In this document: piece after piece, positions 1 through 6,369 of the stretch | Numbering within the stretch: the stretch's first letter is position 1 | How the letters are laid out: each line of letters starts with the position of its first letter | Source of the DNA: Candidatus Apopatosoma intestinale | GTDB lineage: Bacteria; Bacillota; Clostridia; Oscillospirales; CAG-272 | Assembly (NCBI GenBank): GCA_003524145.1 | Contig: DODZ01000026.1 | Span: 11,800-20,853 of the forward strand | Length of the DNA stretch: 9,054 nucleotides | Reading direction: 5' to 3' | Notes under the pieces: generated by a model | Told to the model about the DNA's origin: nothing | The model's database searches: none | The model's input: only the letters and a program-made list of their open reading frames with translations | Made by a program: the position numbers and the translations under genes

Positions 1-38
1 ACACATATGCGAAGCATGTGTGTTGGCGTCGCCGAGAC
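1..38 (+). repeat. Capped-hairpin repeat, copy 1 (possibly truncated by window edge)
   Basis: Bases 1-10 pair with 14-23 (ten consecutive pairs, one G-T wobble) around a GAA loop, so the apex reads GCGAAGC. After one T (24) comes the constant 14-mer GGCGTCGCCGAGAC (25-38). The same apex and 14-mer recur at 8600-8641 and 8885-8924 with unrelated stem sequences. After the 14-mer, GGG and CA(A)GCGG are shared with copy 3 only. The element lies 15 bases beyond the stop of the ECF S-component gene. It is not a terminator in either direction because no T tract follows. The stem may extend left of the window. Confidence 0.8.
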
Positions 39-53
39 GGGGGCAGCGGCGCA

Positions 54-707
54 TCATTCCGCTTTTTCTGATTGTTTGCTCTCCGTCGCTTTTATTTTCT
101 TCGGCTTTTTCGGTATCTCAAAGAAAAGATCCGATTTTATGAGCGCGGGACGGATTAGATTATAGACAATAACGACGAGAACCGTGCCTATGGCGGAATT
201 TATCGCGGTGGAGCCTGCCGCCCATGTGGCGATTATCTTTGCCGCGTCGGCATCTATACCGAGGATGAAACGCTTATAGAGATAGCCTACCACAGGATCG
301 AGTATGACATTCAGTCCGAGCGCAGCTATGCTTGCGATGAGCGACCACTTGACGGTATATTTTGTGCTGTTTTTCTTATCTGAGATGCCCGCTATATTGT
401 GAGCGATTAAACCTGCCACAAGACCGATGATAAACTTGAGCACGAAGGTTTTCGGCGCACTGCTTATATATGCGGGATCGGTAAGGTCGGCTATGGTCAT
501 TCCGATAGCACCTGCGGCACCGCCGTAAACGCCGCCGATAAGCAGGGCACAGAGCACGCAAAAGGCATTTCCTATATGGAGTGCCGTCGGCTTTCCGCCC
601 GGTGTGGGTATATTTATCTTCAGAAATCTGAATGCCACATAGCAGAGGGCAGCCATGAGTGCCGTGAGCACTATTTTGAGTAATTTTTGGTTTCTGACCG
701 TTTTCAT
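54..707 (-). CDS. ECF transporter S component (substrate-binding membrane subunit)
   Basis: This 217-residue, very hydrophobic protein reads as the S component of an energy-coupling-factor vitamin or cofactor importer. Such proteins bind the substrate in the membrane and dock onto a shared EcfA/A'/T module, which is not encoded here, so this would be a group II (stand-alone) S subunit. Hydrophobic helices run at about 9-29, 42-60, 62-75, 88-106, 120-145 and 160-186. The early 'IPTPGGKPTALHIGNAF' stretch (33-49), followed by a Gly/Ala-rich helix and 'DLTDP', is typical of the family. The C-terminus (197-217) is a Lys/Glu-rich cytoplasmic tail. The start is an ATG preceded by GGAG (about 10 bases upstream on the minus strand). 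The predicted leader is only about 30 nt, too short for a riboswitch, so the substrate cannot be named; folate-, pantothenate- or pyridoxine-type uptake are all possible. Confidence 0.85.
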   Translation of the reverse strand: MKTVRNQKLLKIVLTALMAALCYVAFRFLKINIPTPGGKPTALHIGNAFCVLCALLIGGVYGGAAGAIGMTIADLTDPAYISSAPKTFVLKFIIGLVAGLIAHNIAGISDKKNSTKYTVKWSLIASIAALGLNVILDPVVGYLYKRFILGIDADAAKIIATWAAGSTAINSAIGTVLVVIVYNLIRPALIKSDLFFEIPKKPKKIKATESKQSEKAE

Positions 708-745
708 TGGTAAATCATCTCCGTGATTATATTTTGGTTATGTCA

Positions 746-774
746 ATTATACGATAAAGGCACGGATTTTTCAA
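746..774 (-). promoter_or_regulatory. Sigma-A promoter of the ECF S-component gene
   Basis: On the minus strand TTGAAA (769-774) is followed after exactly 17 bases by a perfect TATAAT (746-751). The predicted start near 739 gives a leader of about 30 nt before the ATG at 707. It is divergent from the AI-2E promoter, with about 90 bases between the two -35 elements. Confidence 0.85.
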
Positions 775-864
775 GCATATTTTACAAAAACAGGCGCTTT
801 TTTGCGAAAAATATGAAAGCTTATGGTTTTAACAAATTTTTAATAATAAAATGAGTCAAATATA

Positions 865-893
865 TTGACTTAAACGGGTTTTAAGTATAAAAT
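865..893 (+). promoter_or_regulatory. Sigma-A promoter of the AI-2E permease gene
   Basis: TTGACT (865-870), a 17-base spacer and TAAAAT (888-893). The predicted start near 900 lies just before the ribosome binding site at 916-921, so the leader is short, about 29 nt. Confidence 0.75.
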
Positions 894-928
894 ATAAATA
901 ACACTTACTGCAGGAAAGGAGCGGACAT

Positions 929-2320
929 TTGAAAAAAGTTGACTGGAATAAAAAATATACCACTATCGCAGTTTATGCGTTTCTCGTGATATTGCTTTCG
1001 ATACTGTGTATTTTCTTCTTTCTGAATTACAGCGACTTCGGCGGATATATCAAAAAGTTTTTTGCGATACTGAGCCCTGTGCTTCTCGGCATACTTTTCG
1101 CATATCTGCTCAATCCCGTAGTGCGTTTTTTTGAAAACAAGGCTTTTGCCTTCATCACAAAAAACGGCAAAAAACGCAGGCTTGCCCGTGCGCTTTCCGT
1201 TACCTGCACATATGTCATCGTGCTTATTGCGCTGACAGGCTTTGTGGCGCTTGTCGTGCCTCAGATAGTTTCCGGATATGCCGACCTTTCCTCAAATATG
1301 TCAAACTATATAAAGACTATTCAGGGATGGCTTGCAAGCCTTGCCGGCACAAACGAATATATCTCGCAGATAGTGGAAAAGCTGACCGCATATCTCAGTG
1401 ACCTGCTCGGGCGTCTCTCCGAGCTGATAGCAGAGCTGCTCCCGAGCATTACAAAGGTGCTGTCAGGCGTTATCACGGTTATCAAAAATTCATTTATAGG
1501 TATCATCATGTCGATTTATTTTCTGCTCGCAAAGGAGCGCCTCGGTGCTCAGGCGAAGAAAATAGCCAAAGCATGTATGAACGAAAAGAAATACGAGTCA
1601 TTCATGAAAAATGTCACCGTGGCAGATAAGAGCTTCGGAGGCTTTATCTCGGCAAAGATTCTTGACTCTATCATTATCGGCATCATATGCTTCTTCAGTA
1701 TGGCAATGCTCGGCATGCCTTATTATCCTCTCATAAGCCTTATTGTCGGCGTGACAAATGTAATTCCTTTCTTCGGTCCTTTCATCGGCGCTATTCCGGG
1801 TGTTTTCATTATATTTATTACAAACCCCACAAAGGCGCTTTGGTTTATAGTTCTGATATTCCTCATCCAGCAGCTCGACGGCAACTATATCGGACCCAAG
1901 CTGATAGGTTCTTCCATCGGTCTTGAGCCTGTTTGGATAATCGTCTCCATCACGGTGATGTCGGGACTTCTCGGGTTTACCGGAATGGTATTCGGCGTAC
2001 CGCTCTTTGCCGTTATATATGCTTTCATCAAAAACAGCGTGGAAAGCAAGCTGAGGGCAAAGGGAATGCCGGAGAGCACATCGGAATATTATACCACAGA
2101 GGCGGGAAAACAGCTATGCCGTGAGCGCGCCGAAGCCGATGCAAGGCATTCACGCAAGTTTTCCGAGACGAAGCTCGGCTCCGTAATAGCGGATGCTTTT
2201 GCAAAGCTGAAGCGCAGGAAAGCCGAGGCAAAGGAAGATAAGACTGCCTGCAATGACGACAACGCAGCGGAAACGGCGGCAAGCGCAGAGGTTTCCGACG
2301 ATTCCGAAAAGAATATCTGA
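929..2320 (+). CDS. AI-2E family transporter (PF01594-type permease)
   Basis: This 463-residue polytopic membrane protein belongs to the AI-2E transporter family. Members are proposed to move autoinducer-2 or, in other lineages, to act as Na+/H+ antiporters, so the substrate here is unknown. Visible family hallmarks are 'NVIPFFGPFIGAIPG' at about 277-291, 'QQLDGNYIGPKLIG' at about 314-327 and 'FGVPLFAVIYA' at about 355-365. N-terminal helices are at 12-33, 44-62 and 92-112, then a long amphipathic coiled region (115-180), then further helices at 187-201, 243-262, 266-300, 304-316 and 333-366. After residue 367 the protein is soluble, Lys/Arg-rich and then Asp/Glu/Ala-rich (430-461). The start is TTG, chosen because AAGGAG (916-921) sits 7 bases upstream and no nearby ATG fits. 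It is followed by a hairpin and a tRNA gene, and no clear + strand terminator separates them. Confidence 0.88.
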   Translation: MKKVDWNKKYTTIAVYAFLVILLSILCIFFFLNYSDFGGYIKKFFAILSPVLLGILFAYLLNPVVRFFENKAFAFITKNGKKRRLARALSVTCTYVIVLIALTGFVALVVPQIVSGYADLSSNMSNYIKTIQGWLASLAGTNEYISQIVEKLTAYLSDLLGRLSELIAELLPSITKVLSGVITVIKNSFIGIIMSIYFLLAKERLGAQAKKIAKACMNEKKYESFMKNVTVADKSFGGFISAKILDSIIIGIICFFSMAMLGMPYYPLISLIVGVTNVIPFFGPFIGAIPGVFIIFITNPTKALWFIVLIFLIQQLDGNYIGPKLIGSSIGLEPVWIIVSITVMSGLLGFTGMVFGVPLFAVIYAFIKNSVESKLRAKGMPESTSEYYTTEAGKQLCRERAEADARHSRKFSETKLGSVIADAFAKLKRRKAEAKEDKTACNDDNAAETAASAEVSDDSEKNI

Positions 2321-2331
2321 TAATTTAAAAA

Positions 2332-2359
2332 GCTTTCGGCGGGCTTGCCCGCCGAAAGC
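2332..2359 (+). other. GC-rich hairpin between AI-2E gene and tRNA-Arg
   Basis: A perfect 12 bp stem (2332-2343 with 2348-2359) closes a CTTG loop, 11 bases after the AI-2E stop and 8 bases before the tRNA. On the + strand it is followed by AAATATAT, not a T tract, so it is a poor intrinsic terminator in that direction. On the minus strand TTTTTAAATT does follow, but no minus-strand gene reads into it. A processing or mRNA 3'-end stabilising structure, or a weak terminator, is more likely. Confidence 0.6.
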
Positions 2360-2367
2360 AAATATAT

Positions 2368-2444
2368 GTTTCCGTAGCTCAGCAGGATAGAGCGACCGCC
2401 TCCTAAGCGGTAGGTCGGGTGTTCGAATCACCTCGGGAACGCCA
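2368..2444 (+). tRNA. tRNA-Arg (anticodon CCT)
   Basis: A complete 77-base cloverleaf can be drawn. The acceptor stem GTTTCCG (2368-2374) pairs with CGGGAAC (2434-2440) with one wobble. The D stem is GCTC/GAGC. The anticodon stem is ACCGC/GCGGT with loop CTCCTAA and anticodon CCT at 2402-2404, reading the arginine codon AGG. The variable loop is AGGTC. The T arm GGGTG-TTCGAAT-CACCT has the usual TTCGAAT loop. The discriminator is G2441 and the 3' CCA is encoded (2442-2444). No promoter is visible in the 8 bases before it, so transcription probably enters from the AI-2E gene or from a promoter inside that gene's 3' end. No copy of the tRNA 3' end occurs elsewhere in the window, so there is no sign of an integrated element here. 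Confidence 0.95.
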
Positions 2445-2451
2445 GAACCGC

Positions 2452-2488
2452 GCTGAAAGCCTTTGCATTCCGAGGGCTTTCGGCTTTT
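2452..2488 (+). terminator. Terminator after tRNA-Arg
   Basis: GCTGAAAGCC (2452-2461) pairs with GGCTTTCGGC (2475-2484), ten pairs with one wobble and a 13-base loop, followed directly by TTTT (2485-2488) and GTTAT. The loop is large and the T tract short, so strength is probably moderate. The 3' arm could instead pair with the 3' arm of the hairpin upstream of the tRNA. Confidence 0.65.
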
Positions 2489-2496
2489 GTTATAAT
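2488..2496 (+). promoter_or_regulatory. Extended -10 promoter candidate for the lipase gene
   Basis: TGTTATAAT gives a perfect TATAAT (2491-2496) preceded by the TGN extension. No good -35 lies 16-18 bases upstream, which such promoters can tolerate. It begins at the end of the tRNA terminator T tract. The predicted start is near 2503, so the mRNA would begin inside the tandem repeat at 2492-2527. Confidence 0.5.
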
Positions 2497-2527
2497 TTCG
2501 GGATTTCGCATAATTTCAGGATTTCGC
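2492..2527 (+). repeat. Tandem 18-base direct repeat in the lipase leader
   Basis: ATAATTTCGGGATTTCGC (2492-2509) is followed immediately by ATAATTTCAGGATTTCGC (2510-2527), 17 of 18 bases identical. The first unit overlaps the -10 element of the predicted lipase promoter. It may be a slippage duplication or a pair of regulator half-sites. Confidence 0.8.
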
Positions 2528-2579
2528 GGGCGGCAGGGAAGCGCCGCGTGAGCATATTACAGATAAGGAGCAAAATCGC

Positions 2580-3761
2580 ATGACAAGACTGGGACTTTGC
2601 AAGGCAGGCAGTACAATACTGAAAATATTTATCGCCGCAGTGTGTATTTTCGGCGCGTTTTATCTCATTGATTTGCTTACTCCGCCGATAGGATTTTCGC
2701 TCTGGCGCGAAAATAAGACGCTTTTTATAATCGGGCTTGCGGCGGTCATACTTTTCTGCTCGCTGCTTTTCTGGGTCGGGATAATCCTCGTATATGCCTG
2801 CTGCAATCAGCTCCGCATCAAAAAGCGTGTGCTCGGTATCGTTTTTGCGTGGATTCCCGTGCTCAATATAATCACGCTTTTTGATATCATTGCCACTGCT
2901 GACAGGGAATACAGCTTCGAAAAGGCGAAATATCAACTGAACATGATGCGGTGCGGGGAGCGGGTATGCGCTGCAAAATATCCGATTCTGCTTGTGCACG
3001 GCGTATTTTTCAGAGATTTCAAGTATCTCAATTACTGGGGCAGAATCCCGAAAGAACTTGAAAAAAACGGCGCACGGATATATTACGGAAACCACAACAG
3101 CGCCTCCTCCGTGGAGGAAAGCGCAAAACAGCTGAAAGCGCGCATTCTTGAAATAACGAAAGAGAGCGGATGCGAAAAGGTCAATATAATCGCGCATTCC
3201 AAGGGCGGGCTTGATGTGCGCTATATGCTTTCCGACGGGGAAGCGGCAGAGCGCGTCGCTTCTCTCACAACTATAAATACGCCGCATCGCGGGTGCAGAT
3301 TTGCCGATTATTTATTCGGGAAAGCGCCCGAAAAATTCAAAAATTTTCTCGCAAATACATATAATCGCGCGGCGGCAAAGCTGGGCGATACAGATCCGGA
3401 TTTTCTCACGGCGGTTTTTGACCTGACTTATGAAAAATGCAGGGAGCGAAATAAGCAGCTTGCCGACCCTGCGGGCGTATACTGCCGCTCTGTCGGCTCT
3501 TTTCAGCGAAAGCCGACCTCGGGTCGATTCCCGCTGAATCTGACAAACAGATTTGTAAAATATTTCGACGGGGAAAACGACGGGCTTGTGGGCACGGATT
3601 CCTTTGAGTGGGGAAGCGACTATAAGTTGCTCGTTCCTGAGGGAAAGCGAGGGATTTCCCATGCCGATATGATAGACCTGAACCGCGAAAATATAGAGGG
3701 CTTCGATGTGCGCGAATTTTATGTTCAGCTGGTGTCTGATTTGAAAAAGGCGGGATATTGA
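2580..3761 (+). CDS. Membrane-anchored lipase-like alpha/beta hydrolase
   Basis: This 393-residue protein has a C-terminal alpha/beta hydrolase domain resembling family I true lipases (triacylglycerol ester hydrolysis). 'YPILLVHG' (134-141) is the beta strand and oxyanion-hole segment. 'IIAHSKGG' (203-210) holds the nucleophile Ser207, with Ala in the first position as in Bacillus-type lipases. 'ENDGLVG' (332-338) supplies Asp334, and 'ISHADMI' (359-365) supplies His361, so the triad is complete. The 'YWGRIPKELEKNGARIYY' segment after the oxyanion strand also fits that family. Unusually, the N-terminus carries three hydrophobic segments (about 12-34, 48-73 and 84-104) rather than a cleavable secretion signal, implying membrane anchoring. 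Which side the catalytic domain faces is not clear. The ATG has AAGGAG 9 bases upstream. No clear terminator follows. Substrate (neutral lipid, phospholipid or other ester) is inferred only. Confidence 0.85.
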   Translation: MTRLGLCKAGSTILKIFIAAVCIFGAFYLIDLLTPPIGFSLWRENKTLFIIGLAAVILFCSLLFWVGIILVYACCNQLRIKKRVLGIVFAWIPVLNIITLFDIIATADREYSFEKAKYQLNMMRCGERVCAAKYPILLVHGVFFRDFKYLNYWGRIPKELEKNGARIYYGNHNSASSVEESAKQLKARILEITKESGCEKVNIIAHSKGGLDVRYMLSDGEAAERVASLTTINTPHRGCRFADYLFGKAPEKFKNFLANTYNRAAAKLGDTDPDFLTAVFDLTYEKCRERNKQLADPAGVYCRSVGSFQRKPTSGRFPLNLTNRFVKYFDGENDGLVGTDSFEWGSDYKLLVPEGKRGISHADMIDLNRENIEGFDVREFYVQLVSDLKKAGY

Positions 3762-3865
3762 GTAAGCAATGCCGATATAACTACATATTACGACATGAAA
3801 AATTCGTTTTTTCGCCCGTATGCGGCATATTCGCTGTTTGTGGGGAAGAATTTTTGCCTGAACCG

Positions 3866-3874
3866 TGCTATACT
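3866..3874 (+). promoter_or_regulatory. Extended -10 promoter candidate for the HTH gene
   Basis: TGCTATACT gives an extended -10 (TGN plus TATACT at 3869-3874) with no recognisable -35. The predicted start near 3881 would put GGAGGT at the very 5' end of the mRNA and leave a leader of only about 14 nt before the ATG at 3895. Transcription from the lipase gene upstream is the alternative. Confidence 0.4.
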
Positions 3875-3894
3875 TTTTTCGGAGGTGCATGAAA

Positions 3895-4437
3895 ATGAAT
3901 CAGATAAAAATAGGAAAATTTATAGCTGCCCTGCGAAAAGAAAAAGGCATGACGCAGGAGCAGCTCGGAGAGAAGCTCGGCGTGACAAACAAAACCGTTT
4001 CCCGTTGGGAAAACGGCAATTATATGCCCGATGTGGAAATGCTTTCTTTGCTGTCGGAAGAGTTCGGCGTCAGCATCAACGAGCTTATAAGCGGGGAGCG
4101 GATTATGGCGGAGGACTTCAGAAAAGCCGCCGACAGCAATCTTGTCACGGCACTGAACAACAGTACATTTACGCTGAAAGAAAAGGCAGCATTCTTCAAG
4201 AAAAAATGGTTGCGGGAGCATATTGCCACTATAGCTTTGTGCATTGCGGCATGGATAGGCATTATGATAATTACGGCGCTGAAACTGCATGGCAGTGACA
4301 GATACCCGCTTCTGGGTGCGCTCGGCAGTATGCTTGCCATACTCTTATATTTGGTGCTGTATAACCGCATGATGATATATGTGGAGAGGCACGTATATCG
4401 CATGGATTCCGATGACAGAGCGGGGAATGATACATAA
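3895..4437 (+). CDS. Xre-family HTH regulator with C-terminal membrane helices
   Basis: Residues 5-63 form a classic helix-turn-helix of the Cro/C1 (HTH_3) type: 'LRKEKGMTQEQLGEKLGV', then 'TNKTVSRWENG', the recognition helix, then 'MPDVEMLSLLSEEFGVSINEL'. Residues 64-107 are a charged linker, and two hydrophobic helices follow at about 108-129 and 136-156, then a charged tail. Such HTH-membrane fusions are common in Clostridia and are thought to sense envelope or cellular state; the ligand is unknown. I place the start at ATG 3895 because GGAGGT (3881-3886) is 8 bases upstream. An in-frame ATG at 3889 is only 2 bases from it and one at 3865 has no ribosome site. The final length is 180 residues. 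It follows the lipase gene by 133 bases and could regulate it, but nothing shows this directly. Confidence 0.85.
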   Translation: MNQIKIGKFIAALRKEKGMTQEQLGEKLGVTNKTVSRWENGNYMPDVEMLSLLSEEFGVSINELISGERIMAEDFRKAADSNLVTALNNSTFTLKEKAAFFKKKWLREHIATIALCIAAWIGIMIITALKLHGSDRYPLLGALGSMLAILLYLVLYNRMMIYVERHVYRMDSDDRAGNDT

Positions 4438-4451
4438 TGTTACCGCAGAAA

Positions 4452-4479
4452 GGGACTGCAAAAGGCAGTCCCCTTTTTT
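4452..4479 (+). terminator. Terminator of the HTH gene
   Basis: GGGACTGC (4452-4459) pairs perfectly with GCAGTCCC (4465-4472) around AAAAG, followed by C and six T (4474-4479). It starts 14 bases after the stop codon. A strong intrinsic terminator. Confidence 0.9.
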
Positions 4480-4536
4480 GCGTAGGCAATCCGCACAAGC
4501 GGCGCGGCAGGAATTTATATAACATATACAAAGAGC

Positions 4537-4566
4537 AAAACGGCATCACGATGCCGTTTTGTTTTT
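4537..4566 (+). terminator. Second terminator before the solute-binding lipoprotein gene
   Basis: AAAACGGCAT (4537-4546) pairs perfectly with ATGCCGTTTT (4551-4560) around CACG, and the T-rich run continues through 4566 with one G. It lies 57 bases past the first terminator with no gene between. The two together insulate the next gene, or this one ends a short unrecognised transcript. Confidence 0.8.
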
Positions 4567-4610
4567 CGCTCATGTTTTTTTGCTTTTATTACTGCAAGTC
4601 GGGCAGATAC

Positions 4611-4639
4611 TTGACGGTGAAAATTTTGCCATGTAAAAT
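4611..4639 (+). promoter_or_regulatory. Sigma-A promoter of the solute-binding lipoprotein gene
   Basis: TTGACG (4611-4616), a 17-base spacer and TAAAAT (4634-4639). The predicted start is near 4646 and the leader about 25 nt. A short inverted repeat, CAAGT (4595-4599) and ACTTG (4609-4613), overlaps the -35 and could be an operator, though at five bases per arm it is weak. Confidence 0.75.
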
Positions 4640-4670
4640 GGAGATATAAAAAATTAAGGAGAAAAATACA

Positions 4671-6287
4671 ATGAAGAAATTTATTGCTTTGATTTTGGCT
4701 TTGATAATGATACTCTCTGTGCTTGCGCTTGTCTCCTGCGGCGATAATCCGCAGAAAGCGGAAACGAGCGATACGACCTCGGCTTCCGCCGTAGGCGTGG
4801 ATGAGACGACAAAAGGCACCGACGGCACGACATCGGGTTCTCGGAAAGAAACAACGACAACGGAAACGACTGACACGACAAAAGGCGAGGAGACGACCGA
4901 CTCCGAAACCGTGCTGACCGGCAAGGAAAAGCATCCTGATTTCAAAGATGTCAACTTCGGCGGCAGAACATTCCATTTTGTCACGCAGAAGGGCTGGAGC
5001 GGCGGCTGGGACTGCTATGAGATATATGCCGAGGCGACAGGAAGCGACAGTATGATAACGGAAGCCATCATCACGCGAAATTCCGTTATCGAGAGCCTTT
5101 ACAACTGCAAGATAAAGGAAACAAAGTCTGATGATACGCGTGTGCTCATAAGCAACGACCGCGCGACGGGACAGCATAATTATGATCTCTCTATGAGACT
5201 TATGTTTGAATACGGTATGCCTGCATATAATATCGCATCGCTCGATATCGATCTTTCGCACAGCTGGTGGAATCAGGACTTTCTTGATACTTTCAGCTTC
5301 ACAAAGAACGGCACGAAAATCGTTCATTCTCTCTCGGGTAAATTCAATCTTATCATGTATGATTCGATAATAACCATGTTTGCCGATATGGATATTTATG
5401 AGAGAGCAAAAGCCTCGGGCAAAACGGACATCGACCTCTATCAGACGGTAAAGGACGGTAAATGGACGGTAGACAAGATGCTCAAACTCATGGAAGCCGC
5501 AAAGGTCGATGTAAACGGTAACTCCACGATAAGCTATGATGACGGCGATATATGCGGACTTCTCATAAATCCGAATACGAGATGCCAGTACGGGCTTTTC
5601 TACGGCTTCGGTCTCAAGACGGTTATCAAAAATGAAAACGATGAATACGAATGCATTGATTCAAACAATACAGACCTTTCCCGCATAAGCAGTCTTATCG
5701 ACCTTGCTTCTTCCGTTTATAAGAGCCCTGCGCTCGGGCAGACAGGCGAGCTGAAATCCGTTCAGGCACTTGCGGACGGACAGTCGCTTTTCAATGTTCA
5801 GTGGCTGATAAGACTTCATTCCGATGAAGAGCTGGAAAACTACGGCATAGATTTCAGTGAAAAGCGTCTCTCCGTGATTCCTTTCCCGAAGTATGACGAA
5901 TCGCAGGAAAATTACGGTACATATGTTTCTGCACGCGGCTACGGAATCCGCGTGCCCGATACGGTAGTTGACCTGAAAGAAATTTCGCAGTTCCTTGAAG
6001 TATTCGGTTATCATTCCGAAAAGCTTCTTTATCCGCAGTATGTCAAATCGCTGAAAACGCAGAGCCTCTGCGATGAGGGCGCGGGCGAAATGCTTGAGAT
6101 AGTGCTGAATTCGCTCAATTTCGACTATGGCAATTTTGAAGAGAATACGGGCTTTATCAGCAGAATCGGCGAGATGATAATTTCCGGCAAGAATAATCTC
6201 TCCAAGGCTGCCGCATCTGCCGCAAAAGTAGCCAATGCCGCACTTGAAAATGCGATGAATGTTTCTTATGAAAAAATGAACAGATGA
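4671..6287 (+). CDS. Extracellular solute-binding lipoprotein (ABC importer type, family 1-like)
   Basis: This 538-residue protein starts with a lipoprotein signal: MKK, a hydrophobic core (4-20), then L20-V21-S22-C23, so Cys23 is the expected lipid anchor and the protein sits outside the membrane. Residues 28-84 are a low-complexity Thr/Ser/Glu/Asp linker, as seen in many clostridial surface lipoproteins. From about 95 the fold resembles large type-1 solute-binding proteins: 'WWNQ' at about 199-202, 'GKWTVDKMLKLMEAA' at about 263-277, 'IPFPKYDES' at 403-411 and 'YGTYVSARGYGI' at 415-426. Such proteins usually bind oligosaccharides or other large solutes for an ABC importer. No permease or ATPase gene is nearby: the gene is bounded by terminators on both sides and has its own promoter, so it is an orphan. 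The ATG has AAGGAG 9 bases upstream. The C-terminus is Ala-rich and helical (510-530). Confidence 0.85.
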   Translation: MKKFIALILALIMILSVLALVSCGDNPQKAETSDTTSASAVGVDETTKGTDGTTSGSRKETTTTETTDTTKGEETTDSETVLTGKEKHPDFKDVNFGGRTFHFVTQKGWSGGWDCYEIYAEATGSDSMITEAIITRNSVIESLYNCKIKETKSDDTRVLISNDRATGQHNYDLSMRLMFEYGMPAYNIASLDIDLSHSWWNQDFLDTFSFTKNGTKIVHSLSGKFNLIMYDSIITMFADMDIYERAKASGKTDIDLYQTVKDGKWTVDKMLKLMEAAKVDVNGNSTISYDDGDICGLLINPNTRCQYGLFYGFGLKTVIKNENDEYECIDSNNTDLSRISSLIDLASSVYKSPALGQTGELKSVQALADGQSLFNVQWLIRLHSDEELENYGIDFSEKRLSVIPFPKYDESQENYGTYVSARGYGIRVPDTVVDLKEISQFLEVFGYHSEKLLYPQYVKSLKTQSLCDEGAGEMLEIVLNSLNFDYGNFEENTGFISRIGEMIISGKNNLSKAAASAAKVANAALENAMNVSYEKMNR

Positions 6288-6302
6288 GCAGCGGATTATA
6301 AT

Positions 6303-6333
6303 GAAAAATCGCCCCGAAAAGGGGCGATTTTTC
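6303..6333 (+). terminator. Bidirectional terminator
   Basis: A perfect 13 bp stem (6303-6315 with 6321-6333) with loop GAAAA. The GC core CGCCCC/GGGGCG is flanked by ATTTTT when read on either strand. It lies 15 bases after the lipoprotein stop and 36 bases beyond the stop of the convergent membrane-protein gene, so it serves both. Confidence 0.9.
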
Positions 6334-6369
6334 AGTCTGTCGAAAAACCATAAATTCAGAAATCAGTTT

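Noticed and set aside
708..745. Vitamin riboswitch upstream of the ECF S-component gene
   Set aside because: The predicted leader is only about 30 nt and no aptamer-like structure is visible.
2368..2444. tRNA-Arg as integration site of a mobile element
   Set aside because: No integrase gene and no duplicate of the tRNA 3' end in the window.
2490..3287. 265-codon minus-strand frame opposite the lipase
   Set aside because: Antisense to a gene with a clear triad and ribosome site; composition is implausible and there is no start signal.
3795..4298. 167-codon + strand frame overlapping the HTH gene
   Set aside because: Shadow of the Xre regulator in another frame, Arg/Lys/Gln-rich, no ribosome site.
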